Shown one piece after another: positions 7,897-15,462 of a stretch of DNA of 32,292 nucleotides. Source of the stretch: an uncultured Clostridia bacterium (lineage in GTDB: Bacteria; Bacillota; Clostridia; Christensenellales; UBA1242); assembly GCA_947598785.1 (NCBI GenBank), contig CANQFL010000001.1:76563-108854 (forward strand). Reading direction: 5' to 3'. Below the pieces are notes generated by a model. That model saw nothing but the letters and a program-made list of their open reading frames with translations. It ran no database searches and was not told the origin of the DNA. Both the position numbers and the translations under genes were made by a program. Each line of letters opens with the position of its first letter. Within the stretch, counting starts at the first letter, position 1.

Positions 7897-9212
7897 TGAA
7901 AAAGAGAACTAAAGAAAATAAATCTTCTTTATTAAATAAGGAAGAAAAACAATCAGTTGTAAATGTAAATGATTCAACAGAAGTTAAATCAGAAAGTATA
8001 AAAACGGAAAATGTAGATATTGAAAAAATTGAGTCTGATTTAACTAAAATTTTATTTTTTCAAAGAAAACAGAAAAATAATCTTTTAGGTGAATTTAAAG
8101 ATGGTCAATATGAAATTTTAGATAAAGACATATTAGAGAAATTAATTAAAATTCCTAAGAAATATGAAAATCAAGATGGACAAACAATTTATTTATCATC
8201 TAAATTAGATATTTTTGTATTAAATTTTAAAATAGACATTGACGTATCTTATTCGTTCTGTAATGCAAAACTTTCTATTATTGAAATAGAGAATGGCGCA
8301 GTGGAAGATATTAAGCATACAACTGAACTAGAAAGAGTTGTTGAAGATTATGCACTTGGCTTTAGAGAAAAGATTTTCAAAAAGTGGGGTGTGTATTTTG
8401 ATGACGAACAAATTGCCAAAGATGATTTCTTGCACAATTATCTAAGATTGCAACATGAAGATTATTTATTTAACAAAGATTTAGTTGCGATATTATCACA
8501 ATTATATCTTTTAAGAATGTTAAAACTATTTGACAATATGGGTGAAATAGGTGAAAAATTAAAGCAAGAATTTCAAATGATGATGGAAGAAAGATTAGAA
8601 AAAAATCCAAGTTTATCACTAGACTTTATTTTTCAAAAAGAATTATTAGATTATATTATAAAGAAGAATGATGCATTATTAAAAATATTAAATTTAGAAG
8701 AAGGGCGTAAAATCATAAATGCCTATCTTGCTCCTTTAGGCAATATTAAAGATAAGAAGTTTGAAAATATAACAGAAAGTATAAGAAAAGAAGAAAAAAA
8801 AGAAAAGAAAGTAAGTGCCGATTCAGTAATTAAATGGGGGTCAACTCTATCAAAAAACATTACAAAACCTTGTCCTAAAATTGATTTAAAAAAATTATTT
8901 GGAAATAGTGATAAATTAGCAGAGCCTCCTGCTTTTAAAATTGAACCTATAACAGATGCAAAAAGACCTAGTGGAATTGTTAAACCAGCCGAGAAATCAG
9001 AGCCTGTAAAGCCTATTATTGCAGAAATTCCTTCAGATAAAAAATCTGATAAAACAGAGACAATAGAAGAAGTTACAAAAAAACAAGAAGATTTTGCTAG
9101 TGTATTAGATGAAATGAATCATGATGAAGTAATTAATGCAAAAAGTGGAGAAGATTTAACCAAAGCTATGACAGAAACAGAGAAAACTTATAAAGAAATA
9201 ACAAAAGATTAA
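7896..9212 (+). CDS. Unrecognised 438-residue protein with disordered ends
   Basis: I do not recognise this protein. It lacks a signal peptide and membrane segments. Residues 1-45 are polar and probably disordered. Residues 46-285 look folded, with beta-rich segments (IYLSSKLDIFVLNFKIDIDVSY) followed by helices, including an LSQLYLLRMLKLFDNMGE helix. Residues 286-438 are a Lys/Glu/Pro-rich tail with repeated EPVKP/EPPAF-type pieces and a final acidic helix. It has a strong promoter and a terminator of its own, so it is monocistronic. Coding is well supported by length and composition. It is probably a lineage-specific cytoplasmic protein; no function can be given. Confidence 0.8.
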   Translation: MKKRTKENKSSLLNKEEKQSVVNVNDSTEVKSESIKTENVDIEKIESDLTKILFFQRKQKNNLLGEFKDGQYEILDKDILEKLIKIPKKYENQDGQTIYLSSKLDIFVLNFKIDIDVSYSFCNAKLSIIEIENGAVEDIKHTTELERVVEDYALGFREKIFKKWGVYFDDEQIAKDDFLHNYLRLQHEDYLFNKDLVAILSQLYLLRMLKLFDNMGEIGEKLKQEFQMMMEERLEKNPSLSLDFIFQKELLDYIIKKNDALLKILNLEEGRKIINAYLAPLGNIKDKKFENITESIRKEEKKEKKVSADSVIKWGSTLSKNITKPCPKIDLKKLFGNSDKLAEPPAFKIEPITDAKRPSGIVKPAEKSEPVKPIIAEIPSDKKSDKTETIEEVTKKQEDFASVLDEMNHDEVINAKSGEDLTKAMTETEKTYKEITKD

Positions 9213-9227
9213 AGTAAATCAAATAAA

Positions 9228-9256
9228 AAAAAGATGGAATTTTCCATCTTTTTAAT
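9228..9256. terminator. Bidirectional terminator at the 9212/9252 convergent junction
   Basis: AAAAAGATGGA (9228-9238), a four-base loop and TCCATCTTTTT (9243-9253). The A and T flanks allow termination in both directions. Confidence 0.8.
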
Positions 9257-9755
9257 TATTTTCCTTAACTTTTGTTTGAGGAGGAGGTTCAATTCCACAC
9301 TTTTTACCAGATTCTAAATTTTTGTTTACACTATCTTCAAGAGCTTTATAAATTTCTTCAGCAATATGTGGATTTACTTTGCTTATTACTTCCTTAGGGT
9401 CTGGAGTGATTCCTGTTTTTGACATTTCTGTCTCTTTATTTTTTATTTGCTTGTACATATCGTTAAAATAATCTACATTTGGAAGATAACATACACCATA
9501 ATTATCACTGATATCTATCATGAATTTTCCCATTATATCATTAAGTTTTAAAATTAGATTATTAAAAGCTTTTTTCTTATCACTTGGTAAAATATTTCTA
9601 ATCATTTTATAAAAATTTGAATTTTTTGGATGTAATAAAGTCCTAACATCATCCATTTTTTGAGCTAAATCTTTAAAATTAACAAAATCAGAAATTGTAG
9701 AATTGATTTGTCTGATTGTTCCATGACCATATTGATTTTTTATAATTTCTTCCAT
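9252..9755 (-). CDS. Unrecognised 167-residue soluble protein
   Basis: The start is placed at 9755 (MEEIIKNQYGHG). That ATG has AGAGGTGAT upstream, while an in-frame ATG at 9797 falls on the promoter -10 and would lie outside the transcript. The protein is mostly helical, with no signal peptide or membrane segment. A central stretch KMIRNILPSDKKKAFNNLI and a Pro-containing C-terminus are the only notable features. The last codons run through the bidirectional terminator hairpin. Function unknown; the strong promoter and SD argue that it is expressed. Confidence 0.75.
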   Translation of the reverse strand: MEEIIKNQYGHGTIRQINSTISDFVNFKDLAQKMDDVRTLLHPKNSNFYKMIRNILPSDKKKAFNNLILKLNDIMGKFMIDISDNYGVCYLPNVDYFNDMYKQIKNKETEMSKTGITPDPKEVISKVNPHIAEEIYKALEDSVNKNLESGKKCGIEPPPQTKVKENN

Positions 9756-9785
9756 AATATCACCTCTTATTTTTTTTACACCACT

Positions 9786-9814
9786 ATTATAACACATTTA
9801 ATATGATTTGTAAA
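9786..9814 (-). promoter_or_regulatory. Strong promoter of the 167-residue protein gene
   Basis: On the minus strand: TTTACA (9814-9809), 17 bp, TATAAT (9791-9786) with an extended TGT before the -10. Predicted +1 is near 9779, leaving a leader of about 24 bases that holds the SD. Confidence 0.8.
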
Positions 9815-9881
9815 TACCCTTTTTATTTTTTTTTGAATAATTAATAAATTATTTTACAAGATAGTTTTAATTAGGGGTTAT

Positions 9882-11399
9882 ATGAAACATATTTCTAAAC
9901 TTGGAATATCCACCTTAGTGCTTGTTGTTAGTGGTTTTATTTGCAAATTACTTGGTGCGTTTTTTAGATTTCCTCTTACTAATTTAATTGGAATTGAAGG
10001 AATTGGAATTTTTCAACTTGTTATGTCATTATATTCATTTTCTTTGGTAGTTGCAAGTGGAGGAATAACTGTTACACTTTCAAAATTGATAAGTAGTGCA
10101 CGGGCAGTTGGAGATGAAAAGAGAGTGCAAAATTATTTATTTAGAGCACTATTTAGTGGTATTGGCATAGGACTAATTTTAGGAATTTTTTTTGTTTTAT
10201 TTGGAAATATAATTTCATCATTTCAAGGTGTTGATGTTGGAGGAAGTTATTTTTTATTTATAGTTCTTCTTCCACTTGGAGCAGGACTTGCTTCTATGCG
10301 AGGTTTTTTTCAGGGATATGAAAATATGTTTCCGACTGCAATAAGTCAAATTATCGAACAAGTCATTAAATTTATTATGGGCATTTTGTTTGCTTCTATT
10401 TTTGTTAAAAATGGAATATCCAAAGGAGTTTTTGGTGCATTTTTAGGGATTACTTTAAGTGAACTCTTAGCATTTATTTACATTTTTATACTATACCTTT
10501 TTAAAAATAAAAATTTTGAAATATATAGGCAAAATAAAATGATTAAGAGAGAGTTTGATAAAGTAAATTTTACTCTTATGCTTTCGGCTTCTATTATACC
10601 TCTTACTAATGCAATAGATAGTTTATTCATTGTTTCAAGATTAGTTAGTTCAGGGATAACTAATGAAATGGCTACAAAACTTTATGGTTTGCAAACGGGA
10701 ATAGTTGGGGCAATTTTAAATTTCCCTCTCATAATTTCTTTGGCAGTTACAACAGCATATTTACCAAATATAACATATTTAATTTCGCGTAAAGTTGAAG
10801 GAAAACTTATGATAGAAAAGGGTTTAAAAATTCTTTTATTTTTAATTTTACCAACTACATTCGGCATAATTGCAATTTCAAAACCCTTTTTGCTTGTAAT
10901 GTATTCTGATGTAAGTGAGTTTTTAGAAATAACTTTTCTGCTTATGTTTTATGGTGGATTTTCTATAATCTTTACTGCTTTAATGCAATATTTTATTATG
11001 CTTTTACAAGCACATGGGGAATTTAGATTTATTTTAATAATAACAATTTTAGGGGGACTTATAAAATTAAGCTTAACATTTTTTTTATCATCTGTTTCAA
11101 TAATTAATATTTTTTCATTGGTAATAGGAAATATTTTTCTTTCTTCGTTTGTTTGTGTAATGGCAATATGGAAATTAAAAAAAATGGTTGGTTTTTCTAT
11201 TTTCTTTCCAGATATTTTTAGCATCTTATTTGCCACCTTAATGATGTTTTTGGCAGTTTATAGTTTTGTTTTGAATTCTAACTTAACACCTATACTTAAT
11301 ATAATCATAGGCACAATAATGGGGATTTTTATTTATGGAATTTTAACTATACCATTTATAATTAAATTTTATCCTAAAAAAATCAAAGAAAAGGTTTAA
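9882..11399 (+). CDS. MOP-superfamily flippase, SpoVB/polysaccharide-exporter type
   Basis: This 505-residue polytopic membrane protein has about 14 hydrophobic segments. The N-terminal ISKLGISTLVLVVSGFICKLLGAFFRFPLTNLIG and the ASGGITVTLSKLIS block match the SpoVB/YtgP branch of the MOP (MATE-like) superfamily. Such proteins move lipid-linked saccharides across the membrane; SpoVB acts in spore cortex synthesis and others act in envelope peptidoglycan synthesis (MurJ/Amj-like). Which of these applies cannot be decided from sequence alone, so no symbol is given. The SD is AGGGG. An HU-type gene follows after 39 bases. Confidence 0.88.
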   Translation: MKHISKLGISTLVLVVSGFICKLLGAFFRFPLTNLIGIEGIGIFQLVMSLYSFSLVVASGGITVTLSKLISSARAVGDEKRVQNYLFRALFSGIGIGLILGIFFVLFGNIISSFQGVDVGGSYFLFIVLLPLGAGLASMRGFFQGYENMFPTAISQIIEQVIKFIMGILFASIFVKNGISKGVFGAFLGITLSELLAFIYIFILYLFKNKNFEIYRQNKMIKREFDKVNFTLMLSASIIPLTNAIDSLFIVSRLVSSGITNEMATKLYGLQTGIVGAILNFPLIISLAVTTAYLPNITYLISRKVEGKLMIEKGLKILLFLILPTTFGIIAISKPFLLVMYSDVSEFLEITFLLMFYGGFSIIFTALMQYFIMLLQAHGEFRFILIITILGGLIKLSLTFFLSSVSIINIFSLVIGNIFLSSFVCVMAIWKLKKMVGFSIFFPDIFSILFATLMMFLAVYSFVLNSNLTPILNIIIGTIMGIFIYGILTIPFIIKFYPKKIKEKV

Positions 11400-11438
11400 A
11401 AAATAAACTAATGACAATTATTTGTTTGAGGAGGTGTT

Positions 11439-11711
11439 ATGAATAAAACTGAATTTGTTGATGTTTTAGCTAAGAAAACAAAATTATCAAAACAAAAATG
11501 TGATATGTTTTTAGAGCAATTAAAAAACAGTATTTTAGAAGTTTGTTCTAAAGGAGAAGAGGTCAATTTAAGAAATTTTGGCAAGTTTTCATTGCAAGAG
11601 AAAAAAGAAAGAAGATACTTGAATCCACAAACAAAAAGATATTATATAAGCAAAGCAAAAAAGTTTATCAATTTTAAAAGTTACAAAAACTTTAAATATG
11701 CAATACAATAA
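11439..11711 (+). CDS. HU/IHF-family DNA-binding protein
   Basis: This 90-residue protein has the full HU fold: helical N-terminus (MNKTEFVDVLAKKTKLS), the NLRNFGKFSL turn corresponding to the usual GFGxF segment, and a beta arm with the DNA-intercalating proline in the NPQT motif. The arm tip and C-terminus (KERRYLNPQTKRYY, KSYKNFKYA) are more basic and aromatic than in typical HU, so it may be a divergent paralogue rather than the main HU. AGGAGGT precedes the ATG. No separate promoter is evident, and it may be co-transcribed with the flippase. Confidence 0.9.
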   Translation: MNKTEFVDVLAKKTKLSKQKCDMFLEQLKNSILEVCSKGEEVNLRNFGKFSLQEKKERRYLNPQTKRYYISKAKKFINFKSYKNFKYAIQ

Positions 11712-11736
11712 AAAAACACCATTCGGTGTTTTTTTA
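11711..11736. terminator. Bidirectional terminator between HU gene and asnS
   Basis: AAAAAACACC, loop ATTC, GGTGTTTTTT: a 10-bp stem with A and T flanks shared by convergent transcripts. Confidence 0.82.
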
Positions 11737-13089
11737 ATATTTGCAGTTTTTAGGAGTTCTAGGAAATGGAATTACGTCTCTTATGTTCTTCATTCCTGTT
11801 ACATACATAATAAATCTTTCAAATCCCATACCAAAACCACTATGTTTGACACTTCCAAATTTTCTTAAATTTAAGAACCACCAGTAATCTTCTTCTTTTA
11901 GACCAAGTTCCTTTATTCTATTAATTAAAACATCATATCTTTCTTCTCTTTCACTTGCGCCACAAAGTTCGCCAATTCCTGGAACGAGCAAGTCTGTTGC
12001 TTTTACAGTTTTGTTATCATCATTTAATCTCATATAAAATGCTTTAATCTCTTTTGGATAGTTATATACAAAAACAGGTTTTTTGTAGATTTTTTCTGTT
12101 AAATATTTTTCATGTTCTGTTTGAATATCACAGCCCCATTTTACCTTAAATTCAAAATTAGCATTATTTTTAGAAAGTTGTTCAATAGCAGTATCATAGG
12201 TAATTCTTGCAAATTCATTATCTGTTACATTATGAAGTTTATCTAATAATCCTTCTTCGACAAAGCTGTTAAAAAGTTCTAATTCATCTTTACATTTTAC
12301 AAAGAGGTGATTGATAACATATTTAATCATGCTTTCCATGATATCCATATCATCGAATAGTTCACAAAATGCCATTTCTGGTTCTATATGCCAAAATTCA
12401 TTTAGATGTTTGATTGTATTGCTATTTTCAGCTCTAAAAGAAGGTCCAAAGGTATATATATTTCCAAAAGCAAGAGCAAAAGCTTCACCTTCAAGTTGGC
12501 AAGAAGGGGATAAGAATACGGGTCCACCTAATAATTCATCTTCTGGTTTTAATTTTTTGCCAGAATATATGTCTTGTGTGCTAACCTTAAAAAGTTCACC
12601 AGCACCTTCGCAGTCAGAAGATGTCATAATTGGTGCATGAAGATATACAAATCCTCTTTCATTAAAGAATTGGTGTAAAGCAAAAGAAGCTTCACTTCGC
12701 ACACGAAAAACCGCATTGAATAAATTTGTTCTTGGACGCAAATATGCTTGTTCTCTTAAAACTTCAAGAGATGTTTTCTTTTTTTGAATTGGGTAAGTTG
12801 TGTCTGTTGAACATAAAATTTCAATTTTGTTTGCAATTAATTCATAAGGTTGTTGAGCATTAGGGGTTAGGGTTAATTTTCCACTGCAAAGGACACTGCT
12901 TCCTGTGTTTAACTTTGTCACTTCGTCATAATTTTTTAAAGTGTCTGCATTTAGAACAACTTGAATTCCTTTAAATGTTGTTCCATCATTAAGGTCAATA
13001 AATCCAAAGGTTTTCATATCTCTTACTGACCTTACCCAACCACCTATAGTAATTTCTTTTTCTCCAAATTTTAAATCTGTTTTTTTCAT
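11734..13089 (-). CDS. asnS: Asparaginyl-tRNA synthetase
   Basis: This 451-residue class IIb synthetase charges tRNA(Asn). It has an N-terminal OB anticodon-binding domain (ITIGGWVRSVRDMKTFGFIDLNDG, residues 14-37), motif 2 (GPSFRAENS...EFWHIEPEMAF) and motif 3 (GFGMGFERFIMYVTG) at the C-terminus, which ends RDVIPFPRTPKN. These are AsnRS-specific features. It follows the archaeal-type aspS with a short gap containing an AAGGAG site, and is expressed from the same T-box-controlled promoter. An encoded AsnRS implies direct formation of Asn-tRNA(Asn). Confidence 0.95.
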   Translation of the reverse strand: MKKTDLKFGEKEITIGGWVRSVRDMKTFGFIDLNDGTTFKGIQVVLNADTLKNYDEVTKLNTGSSVLCSGKLTLTPNAQQPYELIANKIEILCSTDTTYPIQKKKTSLEVLREQAYLRPRTNLFNAVFRVRSEASFALHQFFNERGFVYLHAPIMTSSDCEGAGELFKVSTQDIYSGKKLKPEDELLGGPVFLSPSCQLEGEAFALAFGNIYTFGPSFRAENSNTIKHLNEFWHIEPEMAFCELFDDMDIMESMIKYVINHLFVKCKDELELFNSFVEEGLLDKLHNVTDNEFARITYDTAIEQLSKNNANFEFKVKWGCDIQTEHEKYLTEKIYKKPVFVYNYPKEIKAFYMRLNDDNKTVKATDLLVPGIGELCGASEREERYDVLINRIKELGLKEEDYWWFLNLRKFGSVKHSGFGMGFERFIMYVTGMKNIRDVIPFPRTPKNCKY

Positions 13090-13107
13090 TTTTTAACTCC
13101 TTTTAAG

Positions 13108-14385
13108 TTAAGGGTCAAGTCTATCTGGACCACGGAACAAAAATTCAGCTTCTTTAAGTGAAGGTAAATTTAAAAGTAGCATTGTCAGTCTGTCCACTCC
13201 AATTGCGAAGCCACCATGAGGAGGACAGCCATATTTGAAGAATTGTAAATAGAATTCAACATCTTTGCCAAGACCTTTTTCTTCAACATTTTTCTTTAGT
13301 TCTTCATATCTATGTTCCCTTTGTGCTCCAGATGTGATTTCGATACCTTTCCAAATCAAATCGTAGCCCTGTAAAATTCCATTTTGTCTCATGTGATAGA
13401 AAGCTCGTTTTTGAGGAGGAAAGTCTGTAACTAACAAAAATTCGTGATTAAATTTGTCTTTTGCAAGTCTTTCGCAAAGCCTTTCAGCTTCAGTTGTTAA
13501 ATCTGTTTTTTCCTCTTCAGGAACTGTAAAACCATATCTCTTTTCAAGTTCATCATAGATATCATTAAGTTTCATTTGTGGGAATGGTAATGTTGGGACA
13601 ACTATATCAACTCCAAAGACCTCTTTTACTTTATCTCCATATTTTTCCTTGGTTTTTTCAAGACCATAGGTTATCATTTCTGCTTCAAGTTCCATAACAT
13701 CTTGGAAAGAATTTATATATGAAAATTCAACATCGAAACTTGTAAATTCTGTGGAATGTTTTTTAGTATGTGATTTTTCAGCTCTAAAGCATGGAGCAAC
13801 TTCAAAAATTCTTTCAAAACCAGCAGCCATTGCCATTTGTTTGTAGAACTGAGGACTTTGAGCAAGATATGCTTTTCTATCAAAGTATTTAACTTCAAAC
13901 ACTTCTGCACCACTTTCAGATGCTGTTCCGATAAATTTTGGGGTATGAATTTCTATAAAATTTTTATTTAACAAAAATTCTCTCATTGCATTGATAAGAG
14001 TGCTTTGAAATTGAAATAAGAGTTGATTTCTTTCTGTTCTTAAATCCAGCCAACGATAATCCAATCTTTGGTCAATAGAACTTTCAGGACCAATAGGAAA
14101 CGCTTCGGCATGACTAGTGATTTCAACTTTTGATGGAATTATTTCAATACCATTCAATTTTACATATTCGTTTGCGACTGCCTTTCCTTGAATTTTTACT
14201 GTACTTTCAAGAGTTGCGTGAGAAAAGATTTCTGCAATTTCAGGATTTTCATCTTTAACAACAGTAACTTGAATTTTGCCTGATAAATCTCTGATTACAA
14301 TGAACTGCATACTCTTTTTATCACGTAAATTTTCTATCCAACCTTGTATTTCAACTTCGCCAGGTTTAACTTCACTAATTTTCAT
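13108..14385 (-). CDS. aspS: Archaeal/eukaryotic-type aspartyl-tRNA synthetase
   Basis: At 425 residues this is far shorter than bacterial AspRS (about 590), because it lacks the bacterial GAD insertion domain. It belongs to the archaeal-type (AspS2) class. OB domain at 1-95 (VEIQGWIENLRDKKSMQFIVIRDLSG), then the class II core with QSPQFYKQMAMAAGFERIFE, FRAEKSHTKKH (motif 2) and GFAIGVDRLTMLLL (motif 3). Archaeal-type enzymes may be discriminating or able to mischarge tRNA(Asn); I could not decide which, but the AsnRS encoded next door makes mischarging unnecessary. SD is AAAGGAG. It is the first gene after the T-box leader. Confidence 0.93.
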   Translation of the reverse strand: MKISEVKPGEVEIQGWIENLRDKKSMQFIVIRDLSGKIQVTVVKDENPEIAEIFSHATLESTVKIQGKAVANEYVKLNGIEIIPSKVEITSHAEAFPIGPESSIDQRLDYRWLDLRTERNQLLFQFQSTLINAMREFLLNKNFIEIHTPKFIGTASESGAEVFEVKYFDRKAYLAQSPQFYKQMAMAAGFERIFEVAPCFRAEKSHTKKHSTEFTSFDVEFSYINSFQDVMELEAEMITYGLEKTKEKYGDKVKEVFGVDIVVPTLPFPQMKLNDIYDELEKRYGFTVPEEEKTDLTTEAERLCERLAKDKFNHEFLLVTDFPPQKRAFYHMRQNGILQGYDLIWKGIEITSGAQREHRYEELKKNVEEKGLGKDVEFYLQFFKYGCPPHGGFAIGVDRLTMLLLNLPSLKEAEFLFRGPDRLDP

Positions 14386-14404
14386 AAATTCTCCTTTTAT
14401 TGGT

Positions 14405-14598
14405 AAAAAAATCCTAATGCAAAAATTGCATTAGGACGAAAATAACATTTCCGCGGTGCCACCTAATTTGTCATAAGACCACTTTATTTTATATGCAAAC
14501 TCCAAAGTGTCTTCATTTTGTTCTAAATAGCGAACTCTCACCTTAATCGCTTCTCTGGAAAATAGGTCACAAAACTACTCTCTTTATCAACATTTGAT
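14405..14598 (-). ncRNA. T-box riboswitch, Asp (GAC) specifier, controlling aspS-asnS
   Basis: The predicted +1 is near 14598. Stem I folds with AAAG paired to CUUU below the specifier loop and UUUUGU paired to ACAAAA above it. The loop has AGUA on the 5' side and GAA on the 3' side, immediately followed by GAC-A, so the specifier is GAC (14511-14509), an Asp codon. The T-box sequence UGGCACCGCGG lies at 14461-14451. Its UGGC bulge fits an uncharged 3' end GCCA, as expected for tRNA(Asp) with discriminator G. The antiterminator pairs AUUAGG with CCUAAU. The competing terminator is a long stem CCTAATGCAA/TTGCATTAGG followed by seven T (14436-14405). High uncharged tRNA(Asp) should raise expression of both synthetases. 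Confidence 0.93.
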
Positions 14599-14604
14599 AA
14601 AAAC

Positions 14605-14633
14605 ATTATAAAACCTAAGGAATAATTTGTCAA
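14605..14633 (-). promoter_or_regulatory. Consensus sigma-A promoter of the T-box/aspS-asnS operon
   Basis: On the minus strand: TTGACA (14633-14628), a 17-bp spacer and TATAAT (14610-14605). Both boxes match consensus perfectly, suiting an attenuation-controlled operon. Confidence 0.9.
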
Positions 14634-14666
14634 GCACAAGATTAAATTTTTTTAATAAATTGATAA

Positions 14667-14685
14667 TGTCAGTAAAAAACTGACA
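14667..14685. repeat. Perfect inverted repeat before the exosporium-like gene
   Basis: TGTCAGT, five A, ACTGACA: a 7-bp perfect inverted repeat ending one base before the AAGAGGG ribosome site. It may be an operator or an mRNA hairpin next to the SD. Confidence 0.5.
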
Positions 14686-14696
14686 AAGAGGGTTAT

Positions 14697-15176
14697 ATGA
14701 ATAATTGTTGTTTCAATTTTCCTATACCAATTTTCTGTCCCTTTATTGATTTTAGAGAATGTTCGAATACAGTAATAAATCCTACGCTTGCAAGTGATTT
14801 TGCATTTTTAAATAACACCATTCCAAGCACTATTGCTTCACAAGGAATCATACCTGTTTATTTTGTAAATATGAGTGGAAATTCTATGATTCCAAGTGGT
14901 AATGGAGGATTATCATTAACCAGTGGGACTTATGAAGTGAATTATTTTGTAGGGACAACGATTCCAGCAAGTGGAAATGCTAGTATAGCAATGTCATTAA
15001 ACAGTCAGCAGATAGATGGCTCTCAAATTATTCTTTCTCAGACGACAGGTGACTTGGTAAATTTAACCCGTACACTTGTGATAAATGTTCCTAATGGAGG
15101 GATTTTGACATTAAATAATGCTTCAAGTGATGCGTTGAATGTGTCATTTGCTAGTATATTTATCAGAAAATTATAG
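14697..15176 (+). CDS. BclA C-terminal-like jelly-roll protein (probable spore surface)
   Basis: This 159-residue protein starts with a short Cys/Pro/Phe-rich head (MNNCCFNFPIPIFCPF), then a beta-rich domain from about residue 30. The order of segments resembles the TNF-like C-terminal domain of BclA exosporium glycoproteins in Clostridia: TIPSTIASQGIIPV, TSGTYEVNYFVGT, ASIAMSLN, a TRTLVINVPNGG strand and a final FASIFIRKL strand. There is no Gly-X-Y collagen region and no signal peptide, consistent with deposition from the mother cell. The function in the spore coat or exosporium is inferred. I see no clear vegetative promoter, in keeping with a late sporulation sigma factor. Confidence 0.7.
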   Translation: MNNCCFNFPIPIFCPFIDFRECSNTVINPTLASDFAFLNNTIPSTIASQGIIPVYFVNMSGNSMIPSGNGGLSLTSGTYEVNYFVGTTIPASGNASIAMSLNSQQIDGSQIILSQTTGDLVNLTRTLVINVPNGGILTLNNASSDALNVSFASIFIRKL

Positions 15177-15181
15177 GATAA

Positions 15182-15203
15182 GTGCCAAAAAAATTTTTGG
15201 CAC
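15182..15203. terminator. Hairpin after the exosporium-like gene
   Basis: GTGCCAAAAA and TTTTTGGCAC form a near-perfect palindrome six bases after the stop codon. It lacks an immediate T run, so terminator activity is likely but not certain. Confidence 0.55.
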
Positions 15204-15228
15204 ATTACATAATTTTTTGAAAAAAAAG

Positions 15229-15257
15229 TTTGTTGAAATAAAATTGTATGATAAAAT
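15229..15257 (+). promoter_or_regulatory. Possible promoter of the yqzL-like/recO pair
   Basis: TTTGTT (15229-15234), 17 bp and TAAAAT (15252-15257), giving a leader of about 50 bases before the SD. The -35 box is poor; the -10 is good. Confidence 0.45.
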
Positions 15258-15313
15258 AATTATGTAAAGCATAAGATTTTCACTTTTGCACAAACTAAAA
15301 TAAGGAGGCAAGT

Positions 15314-15451
15314 ATGATAGCAAATGAAGATAAAGATTTCCAAATTAGAATGTTGAAGGCTGGGTTTATGATGACCGGAAATCCATTAACATATATTGAC
15401 CTCTGTAATCGTAGAGAAGAACTTATCGCTTCGCAAAATTACGAAAAATAA
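15314..15451 (+). CDS. YqzL-like small protein upstream of recO
   Basis: This 45-residue ORF is preceded by a strong AAGGAGG site at 15302-15308 and ends 11 bases before recO. The central FMMTGNPLTYIDLCNRREE segment resembles the YqzL family, whose members have about 47 residues, a TG-x-(P/I)-x-x-Y core, and typically sit between era and recO in Firmicutes. The function of YqzL is unknown. The good ribosome site and conserved position make it a real gene. The family assignment is from memory and less sure. Confidence 0.75.
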   Translation: MIANEDKDFQIRMLKAGFMMTGNPLTYIDLCNRREELIASQNYEK

Positions 15452-15462
15452 AAGGTTTTATT

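Noticed and set aside
9756-9797. Upstream ATG at 9797 for the 167-residue protein
   Set aside because: It lies on the promoter -10 region, upstream of the predicted +1, and lacks an SD. The ATG at 9755 has a strong SD.
12311-12640. Plus-strand open frame of 109 codons within asnS
   Set aside because: It lies antisense to well-conserved AsnRS motifs and has no SD or promoter; it is a shadow of the real gene.
14525-14528. AAC (Asn codon) near the T-box specifier, suggesting a two-codon riboswitch
   Set aside because: The AAC bases belong to the ACAAAA strand that pairs with UUUUGU above the specifier loop, so they are not free. GAC follows the GAA loop element and is the better specifier.
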